DNA of 64,000 nt from the NCBI RefSeq assembly GCF_000424385.1, contig NZ_AUJU01000001.1, forward strand, positions 248,001 to 312,000. Direction: 5' to 3'. The notes beneath the pieces are model-generated. The model was given only the letters and a program-made list of their open reading frames with translations, had not been told where the DNA came from and did no database searches. Origin of the DNA: Butyrivibrio sp. LC3010 (GTDB lineage Bacteria > Bacillota > Clostridia > Lachnospirales > Lachnospiraceae). Positions 15,835-24,574 of the stretch are shown in pieces. The position numbers and the translations under genes were made by a program. Each line of letters opens with the position of its first letter. Position 1 is the stretch's first letter.

Positions 15835-16163
15835 TGCGTGAGTATACAGATACTTTTCTTGTCAGGTTCAAAGAGGGAGAGCGGGATATTGTCAGAAGAA
15901 AAATGGAAGAGGCTGGCATTAGGAACATGGCTGCCTATATTCGGAAAATGGCAATTGATGGATATGTGATAAGGCTCGATCTTAGCGATGTGAAGGAGGT
16001 GGCTCGCCTCCTTCGCATCAATTCCAACAACCTGAACCAATATGCAAAAAGAGCAAATGAAACCGGCAGTATATACCTGGAGGATATAAAAGAATTACAG
16101 CGCCAACAGGAAAAACTATGGGAACTTATGAAAGCCATATTGCAGCGATTATCTACAATTTGA
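15834..16163 (+). CDS. mobC: MobC-like relaxosome accessory protein
   Basis: A 109-aa protein starting at the ATG that overlaps the previous stop (TGATG). The N-terminal part (TDTFLVRFKEGERDIVRRKM and a following helix) is a ribbon-helix-helix fold; the middle (VARLLRINSNNLNQYAKRAN) is the conserved MobC helix. MobC proteins bind oriT and help the relaxase open the strands. The relaxase gene follows 18 bases later. Confidence 0.88.
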   Translation: MREYTDTFLVRFKEGERDIVRRKMEEAGIRNMAAYIRKMAIDGYVIRLDLSDVKEVARLLRINSNNLNQYAKRANETGSIYLEDIKELQRQQEKLWELMKAILQRLSTI

Positions 16164-16181
16164 GAAAGGGGGTGAGGACTT

Positions 16182-17600
16182 GTGGCTGCGACCAGACTGA
16201 TTTCCATGCATTTGAATAAAGGAAAATCCATTCAGCAGTGCCTGAAGGACAGAACTGATTATGCTCAGAATCCTGAGAAAACAGATGATGGCATTTTGGT
16301 CAGCAGCTATGAGTGTGATCCTAAGCTTGTTGAGGAACAGTTTGCTTTGGCCAAAAGCGAGTATCTGCATAATACCGGAAGACATTATCATGGAGATGTG
16401 ATTGCTTATCAGATCAGGCAGGCTTTTAAACCTGGAGAAATAACACCGGAGGAGGCAAACCGGATTGGATATGAAACAGCAATGCGTTGGACCAAAGGAC
16501 AGCACGCTTTCATTGTAGCAACACACATAGATAAAGCTCATATCCATAACCATATCATTTATAATTCCACCAATCTTGACTGTGACAGGAAATTCAGGGA
16601 TTTCCATTTGTCAGGGATAGCACTTCATAAAGTCAGTGATCTTGTCTGCCTTGAAAATGGTTTGTCTGTCATAACTCCGAGAAAACCGTCGGAACGCAGC
16701 AGGCGTACAGTTTATCCTGAGCGAAAAAGCTTCCGTGACGAGATGCGTGAGTGCATTGACATCTGTATGGAGCAAAAGCCGAAAGATATGGATGAACTTA
16801 TAAAGCTGCTTCGTGAAATGGGCTATGAAGTCAAGCGTGGGAAATATGTATCCCTTAAAGGAAGAGGTCAAAAGAAATTCCTTCGTATGAGATCTCTTGG
16901 TGCAGGCTATAGAGAACAGGATTTGGAAAAGATTTTTTCAGGTGAAAGCACATTTACACCTGATCCAAAACAGCAACAGAAAGAAAACTTTGCAGATAAG
17001 CCTGAATCCAAAGTGGATATGCTTCTTGATATTCAGGCCATAATTGCCAAGGGAAAAGGTCCCGGCTATGAGCGATGGGCTAAGGTTCATAATATAAAAC
17101 AGATGGCGCAGACACTTCTGTTTTTGGAAGAACATGATCTTCGTGATTATGATGAACTTGCTGAAAAAGCTAAAGCAGCCTCCGACAGATTTGGAGAAAT
17201 TACAGAGAAGCAGAAAGCTTTGGAGGCAAGACTTGTAGAAATTGCTGCTCTGAAAAAGCACATCATAAACTATTCCAAGACCAGGGACGTTTATGCTGAG
17301 TATCGAAAGAGCGGCTATAGTAAAAAGTTCTTTGAGGAACATCGTGAGGCTATCACACTTTGCAAGGCTGCAAAGGAAGCCTTTTCCAACATCGAGGGAA
17401 AACTTCCCAAGATAAAAGACCTTAACCAGGAATACAACGAGGTTCTTCAGGAAAAGAAAAAGACCTATGCTGAGTACAGACAGGCAAAGCAGGATATGAA
17501 AGATATCCAGATGGCAAAGTACAACATAGATCAGTTTCTCAAAATTGAGGAACAGGATAGGAATGCTGAAAAGCAGAAAACAACTGAACAGACATTATAA
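16182..17600 (+). CDS. Relaxase/mobilization nuclease (MobA/VirD2 family, MOBP)
   Basis: A 472-aa protein starting with GTG after GAAAGGGGGTGAGG. The three-histidine metal motif HIDKAHIHNHII is near residues 116-127, and a candidate catalytic Tyr lies in the N-terminal 100 residues (for example in the DYAQNP or YECD segments). The C-terminal 250 residues are long coiled coils. It nicks oriT and pilots the transferred strand. The gene closes the mobilization operon and is followed by a terminator. Confidence 0.92.
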   Translation: MAATRLISMHLNKGKSIQQCLKDRTDYAQNPEKTDDGILVSSYECDPKLVEEQFALAKSEYLHNTGRHYHGDVIAYQIRQAFKPGEITPEEANRIGYETAMRWTKGQHAFIVATHIDKAHIHNHIIYNSTNLDCDRKFRDFHLSGIALHKVSDLVCLENGLSVITPRKPSERSRRTVYPERKSFRDEMRECIDICMEQKPKDMDELIKLLREMGYEVKRGKYVSLKGRGQKKFLRMRSLGAGYREQDLEKIFSGESTFTPDPKQQQKENFADKPESKVDMLLDIQAIIAKGKGPGYERWAKVHNIKQMAQTLLFLEEHDLRDYDELAEKAKAASDRFGEITEKQKALEARLVEIAALKKHIINYSKTRDVYAEYRKSGYSKKFFEEHREAITLCKAAKEAFSNIEGKLPKIKDLNQEYNEVLQEKKKTYAEYRQAKQDMKDIQMAKYNIDQFLKIEEQDRNAEKQKTTEQTL

Positions 17601-17606
17601 GAATGT

Positions 17607-17650
17607 GGGAGATTTCACTGTGATGATGCAGTGGAGTCTCCCTCTTTTTT
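17607..17650 (+). terminator. Terminator after the relaxase gene
   Basis: GGGAGA (17607-17612) with TCTCCC (17637-17642), and TCACTG inside with CAGTG, form an interrupted hairpin followed by TCTTTTTT. It separates the transfer genes from the cargo operon. Confidence 0.75.
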
Positions 17651-17877
17651 GCGTTATACGCAAATGCTATTAGCATCAATTCTGTTGATGCGTGGCTCCG
17701 AGTGAAACGAGGTTCTGGGGGATTGGGGGCTATCCCACCAACAAGCAAGCCGCCTCCGCGATATCGCGAGGCCCTGCTTGCGAAAATGAAAAATTCAGTT
17801 GTCAAGGATTGAAAGATAATTTCAAAATTTTTTAATGATTAATTCGAAAAAGAGTTTTGCAAAGTCGAAAGTTGGAT
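17651..17877 (+). other. Structured non-coding region, possible oriT
   Basis: This gap after the relaxase holds a G-rich stretch (GGGGGATTGGGGGC at about 17717-17730) followed by ACAAGC, then a 37-base inverted repeat: GCAAGC (17745-17750) with GCTTGC (17776-17781), and inside it the CGCGATATCGCG palindrome. Dense inverted repeats next to mobC/relaxase are typical of oriT in such ICEs. The nic site cannot be fixed by eye, and the right half (17790-17877) is merely AT-rich. Confidence 0.45.
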
Positions 17878-17906
17878 TTGAGTTATGAATGATATAAGAG
17901 TATAAT
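17878..17906 (+). promoter_or_regulatory. Predicted sigma-A promoter of the defence-like operon
   Basis: TTGAGT (17878-17883) and TATAAT (17901-17906) are spaced by 17 bases. About 70 bases of leader follow before the first gene, which encodes an XRE regulator that may act here. AGAGGAAGAG precedes its ATG. Confidence 0.65.
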
Positions 17907-17979
17907 GTAGCCTAGGACTATTTATCGGGACTTGAAAGTTCTTTGTGATGATGGGTAATCCCCATAAGAGAGGAAGAGT

Positions 17980-18207
17980 ATGGCTGTATCTTATAACGGA
18001 TTATGGAAACTATTGATTGACAAGGGAATGAAAAAAATGGATCTTGTCGAAAATGAGAAAATTGGAATCAGTAGCAGTACGCTTGCAAAGATGAGCAGAG
18101 GCGAGACTGTTTCTATGAATATTTTAGAGAAAATCTGTCTTGAACTGGATTGCGATTTTGGAGATATAGTTAGCATTGATCGAAACAAGAATATTGAGGT
18201 GAAATAA
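17980..18207 (+). CDS. XRE-family regulator, first gene of the defence-like operon
   Basis: A 75-aa protein that is a single helix-turn-helix of the short Cro/CI type: LWKLLIDKGMKKMDLVEN, then SSSTLAKMSRGETVSMN, then LEKICLELDCDFGDIVSI. Its stop overlaps the ATG of the helicase gene by one base (TAATG), coupling regulator and helicase. Small regulators of this kind lead many restriction and defence operons and delay or limit expression; that role is inferred here from position. Confidence 0.85.
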   Translation: MAVSYNGLWKLLIDKGMKKMDLVENEKIGISSSTLAKMSRGETVSMNILEKICLELDCDFGDIVSIDRNKNIEVK

Positions 18208-21200
18208 TGCCTGTTGAACTTATAGATAACATCCATAAAACATTGGGGGATGATCTGAAAGCGGTTATAAAAAAAGGCGATAAGATTACAATTGCCGCAG
18301 CAAGTTTTTCGGTTTATGCATATAGAGAGCTTAAGGATGAACTTGCTAAGTGTGAAGAGTTCCGTTTTATTTTTACGGAGCCTACTTTTACTGCGTCAGA
18401 AGACATTAAAGTTGAAAAAGAGTTTTATATTCCTAAGCGTAACAGAGAAAAGAATCTTTACGGAACAGAATTTGAAATAAAGCTGAGAAACGGATTAGAC
18501 CTTCGGGCCATTTCAAAAGAATGTGCAAACTGGGCTATGAAAAAGGCAGTGTTCCGTTCCAATATCTCAAATGAAAAAATGACCGGTTTTATGACTTCCG
18601 GAGATAATACATATGCCCCAATAAGGGAGTTTACTGCTGTAGAACTAGGAGAAGAACGTGGTAGTTATGCATATACCATGATACAGAAAGTATATGGTGA
18701 ATGCACTCAGGAATACCTGAAATTGTTTGATGAAGTATGGAGGGACGAGGATAAATTACAGGATGTAACTGCGGACGTTATAGCAGGACTTTCTTCGGCA
18801 TTTACAGAAAACTCGCCTGAGCTGATTTACTTTATAACTCTGTATAACATTTTTAGTGATTTTTTAGAGGAGTTATCTGATGATGTGCTCCCGAATGAGA
18901 GAACAGGTTTTAAGGACAGTACTATTTGGAGCCTCCTTTATGACTTTCAGAAAGATGCAGCAATATCTATTATAAATAAGCTTGAAAAATACAATGGCTG
19001 TATCTTGGCGGATAGCGTAGGACTTGGAAAAACTTTCACAGCTCTTGCTGTAGTTAAGTACTATGAGAGCAGAAACAAATCTGTGCTTGTGCTTTGTCCT
19101 AAGAAGCTTGGAGAGAACTGGATTACTTTTAAAGGAAATTATGTAAATAATCCAATTGCAAAGGATCGACTTAGATATGATGTCCTGTTCCATACAGACC
19201 TTTCCAGAAAAGGTGGAATGTCTAATGGGATAGATTTGGATAGATTAAACTGGGGGAATTATGACCTGGTTGTTATTGATGAATCTCATAACTTTAGAAA
19301 TGGTGGTCAGTATTCTGGAGGAGATGAGTCAAGGGGCAATAGGTATCATCAACTGCTTAATAAGGTTATTAGAGCAGGTGTTAAGACGAAAGTATTGATG
19401 CTCTCGGCGACGCCTGTTAACAACCGTTTTAATGATTTAAGAAACCAGCTGGCAATTGCCTATGAGGGTGATGTTGAACAGATAAATGAAAAGTTGAATA
19501 CGACTCATTCAATCGATGAAATTTTTAGACAGGCTCAGAAGGAGTTCAATGCCTGGAGCAAATTAAAGCTGGAAGAGCGAACTACTGATAAGCTGCTTAA
19601 AGCACTTGATTTTGATTTCTTTGAAGTGTTGGACAGCGTTACTATTGCACGTTCACGAAGGCACATTGAAAAATATTATAAGTCAAGTGAGGTTGGAAAG
19701 TTCCCAGATCGAAGGAAACCTATTTCTGTCAGATCAAACCTTACAGATTTAGAGGACGCAATTAATTATAACGAAATATATGAGCAGCTTAATACCTTGG
19801 CTTTGGAAATATATACGCCATCAGCATATATTTTTCCAAGCAAAATTGAAAAGTATAAATCACTTACACACAATAAGGGTACTGGATTGACACAGAGTGG
19901 TCGAGAAGAAGGTATCAGAAAACTGATGAGTGTAAACCTTTTGAAAAGGTTAGAAAGCTCTGTTTATTCTTTTAACCTTACCCTTTCAAGAATTGCAAAT
20001 CTGATTAACTCTACGATTGAGCAGATAAATCAATTTGAAAAGTGTGGACTTGCAAACGTTGATGCTATGGAAATATCAGAGGATGATGACTTTGATATAG
20101 ATGATCAGAACACAGATCTTTTCAGTGTGGGTAAGAAGGTGAAAATAGATCTCGCTGATATGGACTATGTGAGCTGGAGAGAGGTACTCAAAAAGGATGC
20201 AGAGACATTAAAGCTAGTTTCGGAAATGGTTGCTGACATTACGCCAGATCATGATTCTAAGCTCCAGGCATTGATAAAACATGTATCGCAGAAAATTGAA
20301 AATCCTATCAATCCTGGGAATAAGAAAGTAATTATTTTTTCGGCTTTTGGCGATACAGCAGAGTACTTATATGATAATTTAAGCGACTATCTTCATAGTA
20401 AGTATGGTATTCATACAGCATTGGTTACAGGAGCTGTTGAAGGGAAAACAACACTATCAGGAATAAAAGGTACACTCAATAATATCCTTACATGTTTTTC
20501 TCCGATTTCAAAAGGTCGTGATGTATTGATGCCGGGAAGCAATAAAGAAATCGATGTTCTCATTGCGACGGATTGTATTTCTGAAGGACAAAATCTACAG
20601 GACTGTGATTACCTTATTAACTATGATATCCATTGGAATCCGGTAAGAATTATCCAAAGATTTGGTCGTGTTGATAGAATAGGTAGTCGTAATCAGCAGA
20701 TACAGCTTGTGAACTTTTGGCCTGATATGGATTTAGACGAATATATAAACCTAAAAGCCAGAGTTGAAACACGTATGAAGATTTCAGTTATGACATCTAC
20801 TGGAGATGATAATCCTATCAGTCCAGAAGAGGCAGGAGACCTTGAATATAGAAGACAGCAGCTCAAGAAACTTCAAGAAGAAGTCGTTGATATGGAAGAT
20901 ATGTCTTCGGGTGTTTCTATCATGGATCTCGGCTTTAATGAGTTCCGCATGGATCTGTTGGAATATATGAAGAAGGACAAGAATTTAGATAAACATCCAA
21001 ATGGGATATATGCAGTAGCACCACGCACAGCAGAACTACCGGAAGGAACGATATTTGTTCTTCGAAATATTAAGAAACTGAACAAAGATGATAACCAGAA
21101 CAGAATCTATCCATATTATCTTGTTTACCTTGATCAGTATGGCGAGGTTGTTTGTGATTATTTGAGCCCCAAGAAATTACTTGATAGCATGAGGCTTCTT

Positions 21201-21440
21201 TGTAAAGGGCACTCTGAACCCATCGAAGACCTATACATGGCATTTAATCAGGAGACTGACGATGGGAAGAATATGAAAGAGTTATCAGAGCGACTGTCCA
21301 CTGCAATTGAATCTATTATGGACACTAAGGAAGAAAGCGATATAGACAGTCTATTTAAGCCAGGGGGAACTACTGCACTGTTATCTACAGTAAGCGGATT
21401 GGATGATTTTGAATTGATATGTTTCTTGGAAATAAAATGA
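18207..21440 (+). CDS. SNF2-like helicase with PLD-like N-terminal domain
   Basis: A 1077-aa protein. Residues 1-180 resemble the phospholipase D-like module seen at the N-terminus of defence helicases (KITIAAASFSVYAYRELKDE, FRFIFTEPTF), but no clear HKD motif is visible. The SNF2-type motor follows: Walker A ADSVGLGKT near 267, DESH near 357, LSATPVNNR near 402, and motif V/VI (LINYDIHWNPVRIIQRFGR, then VDRIG) near 805-828. It probably moves along dsDNA by ATP hydrolysis. It lies 19 bases before DUF4391 in a type III restriction-modification context. It lacks the DUF1998 partner of DISARM. Confidence 0.85.
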   Translation: MPVELIDNIHKTLGDDLKAVIKKGDKITIAAASFSVYAYRELKDELAKCEEFRFIFTEPTFTASEDIKVEKEFYIPKRNREKNLYGTEFEIKLRNGLDLRAISKECANWAMKKAVFRSNISNEKMTGFMTSGDNTYAPIREFTAVELGEERGSYAYTMIQKVYGECTQEYLKLFDEVWRDEDKLQDVTADVIAGLSSAFTENSPELIYFITLYNIFSDFLEELSDDVLPNERTGFKDSTIWSLLYDFQKDAAISIINKLEKYNGCILADSVGLGKTFTALAVVKYYESRNKSVLVLCPKKLGENWITFKGNYVNNPIAKDRLRYDVLFHTDLSRKGGMSNGIDLDRLNWGNYDLVVIDESHNFRNGGQYSGGDESRGNRYHQLLNKVIRAGVKTKVLMLSATPVNNRFNDLRNQLAIAYEGDVEQINEKLNTTHSIDEIFRQAQKEFNAWSKLKLEERTTDKLLKALDFDFFEVLDSVTIARSRRHIEKYYKSSEVGKFPDRRKPISVRSNLTDLEDAINYNEIYEQLNTLALEIYTPSAYIFPSKIEKYKSLTHNKGTGLTQSGREEGIRKLMSVNLLKRLESSVYSFNLTLSRIANLINSTIEQINQFEKCGLANVDAMEISEDDDFDIDDQNTDLFSVGKKVKIDLADMDYVSWREVLKKDAETLKLVSEMVADITPDHDSKLQALIKHVSQKIENPINPGNKKVIIFSAFGDTAEYLYDNLSDYLHSKYGIHTALVTGAVEGKTTLSGIKGTLNNILTCFSPISKGRDVLMPGSNKEIDVLIATDCISEGQNLQDCDYLINYDIHWNPVRIIQRFGRVDRIGSRNQQIQLVNFWPDMDLDEYINLKARVETRMKISVMTSTGDDNPISPEEAGDLEYRRQQLKKLQEEVVDMEDMSSGVSIMDLGFNEFRMDLLEYMKKDKNLDKHPNGIYAVAPRTAELPEGTIFVLRNIKKLNKDDNQNRIYPYYLVYLDQYGEVVCDYLSPKKLLDSMRLLCKGHSEPIEDLYMAFNQETDDGKNMKELSERLSTAIESIMDTKEESDIDSLFKPGGTTALLSTVSGLDDFELICFLEIK

Positions 21441-21462
21441 TTGCGTGTAAAGGAAGGTAATG

Positions 21463-22110
21463 ATGTTAGATTTACCTAAGAGTACTGAGTTTAACAAAAG
21501 GATACCTAAACAGTCCTTTTATGAAAATCTCGATGTATCACCATCTATAAAGAAATACTTTGTAGAACAAATAAAAACAATATATTGGAAAAACAAGATT
21601 TCTCCCGAGACAATGAATCTTGCTCCTGGAGAAATTGTTACAGAATTGCAGGTGTTTGAAATACGGTTGAGTAGTAACGAACTCGATGAATCAGTGCTTT
21701 CGTTGATTGATAAGAAGATTCCATATCATATTCTTTTTATTCTTGAGTACAATGGTAAATATCAAGCATGGACAGCTTATAAAGAGGCTGTTTCAGGAAA
21801 CAATGCATTTAAAGTAGGAACATATTACCACACGGAATGGTTATGCGAGTCAGAATTACTACTTAAGATTGAAGGGCTGAACATAGATAAGGTCTACGAG
21901 AATTTAGTTAGACAGATTGCTGGAGAACTGTTAAGGAATGATTCCCATGAAAGCTTGAAAGAATCAGTAGATAGAGAAAGACGAAAACAAGAGTTAAAGA
22001 AGCAAATTGAAACATTACAGCAGAAAGTGCGACGAGAAAAACAATTAAATAAACAAATGAAGTTAAATTCAGAACTAAAAAAAATAAAAAAAGAACTGGA
22101 GGAACTCTAA
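21463..22110 (+). CDS. DUF4391 domain protein
   Basis: A 215-aa protein. The N-terminal two thirds (FNKRIPKQSFYENLDVSPSI, IYWKNKISPETMNL, then IPYHILFILEYNGKYQAWTA) match DUF4391, a family usually found beside SNF2/DEAD helicases and type III Mod/Res genes. The C-terminal 60 residues are a Lys/Glu coiled coil suited to oligomerisation. Its role is unknown; an adaptor between helicase and methylase is an inference. An ATG three bases upstream is also possible; the chosen one has better spacing to AAGGAAGG. Confidence 0.8.
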   Translation: MLDLPKSTEFNKRIPKQSFYENLDVSPSIKKYFVEQIKTIYWKNKISPETMNLAPGEIVTELQVFEIRLSSNELDESVLSLIDKKIPYHILFILEYNGKYQAWTAYKEAVSGNNAFKVGTYYHTEWLCESELLLKIEGLNIDKVYENLVRQIAGELLRNDSHESLKESVDRERRKQELKKQIETLQQKVRREKQLNKQMKLNSELKKIKKELEEL

Positions 22111-22111
22111 A

Positions 22112-24076
22112 ATGGAAAAAATGAAAATGGAGTCAATAGATATTATGGGGAATAATGTAGAAAAAATAGGGATGCTATTTCCTAATTGTATTACAGAGGC
22201 ATTAGACGAAGAGAATAGTACTCCAGAGAAAAAAATATATAAGAAAGCTATAGATTTCGAGATGCTCAGGCAGATGCTTTCTAAAGATGTGCTCGAAGGA
22301 GATGAAGCATACGAATTTAGTTGGGTGGGGAAAAAAGCGGCAATAGTAGAGGCAAATAAGGCTATTCGCAAAACGCTTAGACCTTGCCCAGAAGAAAGTG
22401 TTGATTGGGACAATACAGAAAATGTGTACATTGAAGGGGATAACTTGGAAGCTTTAAAGCTTCTTCAGGAAAGTTATTTAGGAAAAGTAAAGATAATGTA
22501 TATTGATCCGCCATATAACACGGGCAATGATTTTATTTATCGAGATGATTTCACTCAATCTATAGATGAATATGATGAGGAATCAGGAATCTATGACGAT
22601 TCAGGAAATAAGCTATTTAAGAATACCGACAGCAATGGTAGATTTCATTCAGATTGGTGCTCAATGATATATTCTCGACTTTTGCTTGCTAGAAATCTGC
22701 TTTCAGATGATGGAGTTATTTTTATTTCAATTGGACAAGCGGAAGAATATAACCTTACAAAAATATGCAATGAGATTTTCGGCGAACAAAATCAAGTAGG
22801 TATAATATCGCGTATGATGAAGAGTGGAGGAAATAAGGGACAATATTTTTCTCCTAATATGGAATATGTACTAGTGTATGCGAAAGAAATAACTTGTTTG
22901 GGCTTTTTTAGAGAACCGTTATCTGATGATATTAAAAAAACATATAACCATGAGGAAACTGAAGGGGAGAGAACTGGTGAGATGTTTACAATAAAGGGGC
23001 TATGCCAACCTGGGTTGGGAATACGTCCTAATCAGAGGTATTGGATAGAGGCTCCGGATGGTTCATTTTTGATACCAAGGGGAAAAAACTTTCCGGCATC
23101 TATAGTTGAAGGGGAAAAAATATTACCGACAGATGAAGATACGTGCTGGAAATGGACTTATGATAGATACGCTGAAGAAAAGAAGAAAGGTAATATTTAT
23201 TTTCATAAGAGCACAAGTGCAACTGCGCTAGTAAATGAAAATGGAGAAACTGCTCAGTGGAACGTTTTTAATAAGATTTGGCTTTCGGATAGGGAATCTG
23301 AAGGGCGGGTGCCAGTAGATTTAATAACAAAATGGGAAAATAGAATTAGCTCAAAAGAACTTAAAGACTTAGGAATTCCATTCGATTTTGCGAAACCTAC
23401 AGAACTTATAAAATATTTAGTGTCACTTGTTCAAAAGAATAAAAATGCTATTGTTATGGATTTCTTTTCTGGAAGTGCAACATCTGCTGATGCAGTTATG
23501 CAACTAAATGCTGAGGATGGCGGAAAGAGAAAATTTATAATGATTCAGTTGCCGGAAGAAAATGATGAGTTATCTGATGCATATAAGTCGGGTTACAAAA
23601 CAATATGCGATATAGGAAAAGAAAGAATTAGGCGCGCCGGAGGAAGGCTAGAAACTGAACATGATATTGATACAGGTTTTAGGGTGTTCAAAGTTGATGA
23701 CACAAATATGAAGGATGTTTATTATTCTGCAAACGAATACAATCAGTCAGTTTTAGATTTGCTTGAGTCAAACATCAAAGAAGACAGAACATCGCTTGAT
23801 TTGCTATTTGGATGCATCATTGAATGGGGGCTTCCTTTAGATATGAAATATAAGGCAATTCAGAAAGAAGGATGCACTATTCATGTTTGTGATGATGGTG
23901 ATTTAGTTGCGTGCTTTGATAATAATATTCCAGATTCGGTAATTGACGAGATTTCGAAAATGCAACCATTAAGAGCTGTGTTTAGGGATTCTGGGTTTAC
24001 AAACAGCCCACAGAAAATAAACCTTGAGGAACGTATTAAACATATTGCGCCTTATACAAGCGTGAAGGTTATTTAA
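22112..24076 (+). CDS. mod: Type III DNA-methyltransferase subunit Mod (beta-class adenine methylase)
   Basis: A 654-aa protein. The catalytic motif DPPYNTGNDF is near residue 132 and the SAM-binding motif DFFSGSATS near 451, so the order is IV - recognition region - I, the beta class used by type III Mod. The long region between (about 200-430) is the target recognition domain. Mod methylates adenine in an asymmetric site and directs Res. The gene begins one base after DUF4391 and, by eye, is more AT-rich than its neighbours, hinting at allele replacement. Confidence 0.93.
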   Translation: MEKMKMESIDIMGNNVEKIGMLFPNCITEALDEENSTPEKKIYKKAIDFEMLRQMLSKDVLEGDEAYEFSWVGKKAAIVEANKAIRKTLRPCPEESVDWDNTENVYIEGDNLEALKLLQESYLGKVKIMYIDPPYNTGNDFIYRDDFTQSIDEYDEESGIYDDSGNKLFKNTDSNGRFHSDWCSMIYSRLLLARNLLSDDGVIFISIGQAEEYNLTKICNEIFGEQNQVGIISRMMKSGGNKGQYFSPNMEYVLVYAKEITCLGFFREPLSDDIKKTYNHEETEGERTGEMFTIKGLCQPGLGIRPNQRYWIEAPDGSFLIPRGKNFPASIVEGEKILPTDEDTCWKWTYDRYAEEKKKGNIYFHKSTSATALVNENGETAQWNVFNKIWLSDRESEGRVPVDLITKWENRISSKELKDLGIPFDFAKPTELIKYLVSLVQKNKNAIVMDFFSGSATSADAVMQLNAEDGGKRKFIMIQLPEENDELSDAYKSGYKTICDIGKERIRRAGGRLETEHDIDTGFRVFKVDDTNMKDVYYSANEYNQSVLDLLESNIKEDRTSLDLLFGCIIEWGLPLDMKYKAIQKEGCTIHVCDDGDLVACFDNNIPDSVIDEISKMQPLRAVFRDSGFTNSPQKINLEERIKHIAPYTSVKVI

Positions 24077-24094
24077 GAAGGGGGGAAGAATGTG

Positions 24095-24574
24095 ATGAAA
24101 ATTGAGAAAAACAAAAAAATGTTACTGGTTAGATATAGTGATTTTTTATATAAGGATTGTATAGATGATCATATAGAAGTGATTAATCAAAATGGATTTT
24201 GCTGGTTTGGGAAAGTGGGAAAGCAAAAACCATCGAAAAAGTTTTGCGATGTTGTACTGAGTGAAGAATGTCCAATGATTATTTTACACTCTGCCAAAAA
24301 GGCATATATATGTGATGTTGAAGAAATAATTTTTGAGACGCCACAAGACGGATGCTTTCCTAAATACTATAAGAGTGTCCTTTTTGATAAAGGTAATGAG
24401 CCTTCTGCATATTTCAAGATATCAAGTTGTATTGAAATAAATAAATCCGTTTTATCAAATTTTATTGTAAGTAGTAGTCGTAATAGTTTGCCAAACTCTC
24501 TGCATGGTTCGATGAATTCAATTTTTTTGATTGAATGCGACAAAACTGTTCAAGAGAAGGAGTTATATAAATGA
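24095..24574 (+). CDS. Unknown 159-aa protein between mod and res
   Basis: I do not recognise this protein. It reads as mainly beta (MLLVRYSDFLYKDCIDDH, then NGFCWFGKVGKQKPSKKF, MIILHSAKKAYICDVEEIIF), a pattern compatible with a small EVE/PUA-like barrel of the kind that reads modified bases, but this is a weak resemblance. The start chosen is ATG at 24095, after AAGGGGGGAAG. It overlaps the res start by four bases (ATGA). It shares the AT-rich composition of mod. A base-reading or anti-toxin-like accessory of the Mod/Res pair is possible. Confidence 0.7.
   Translation: MKIEKNKKMLLVRYSDFLYKDCIDDHIEVINQNGFCWFGKVGKQKPSKKFCDVVLSEECPMIILHSAKKAYICDVEEIIFETPQDGCFPKYYKSVLFDKGNEPSAYFKISSCIEINKSVLSNFIVSSSRNSLPNSLHGSMNSIFLIECDKTVQEKELYK

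Noticed and set aside
17539-17805. Minus-strand 88-aa frame across the relaxase end and the gap
   Set aside because: It overlaps the relaxase end, the terminator and the inverted repeats, has no good ribosome-binding site and no recognisable domain; structure of the DNA explains it better.
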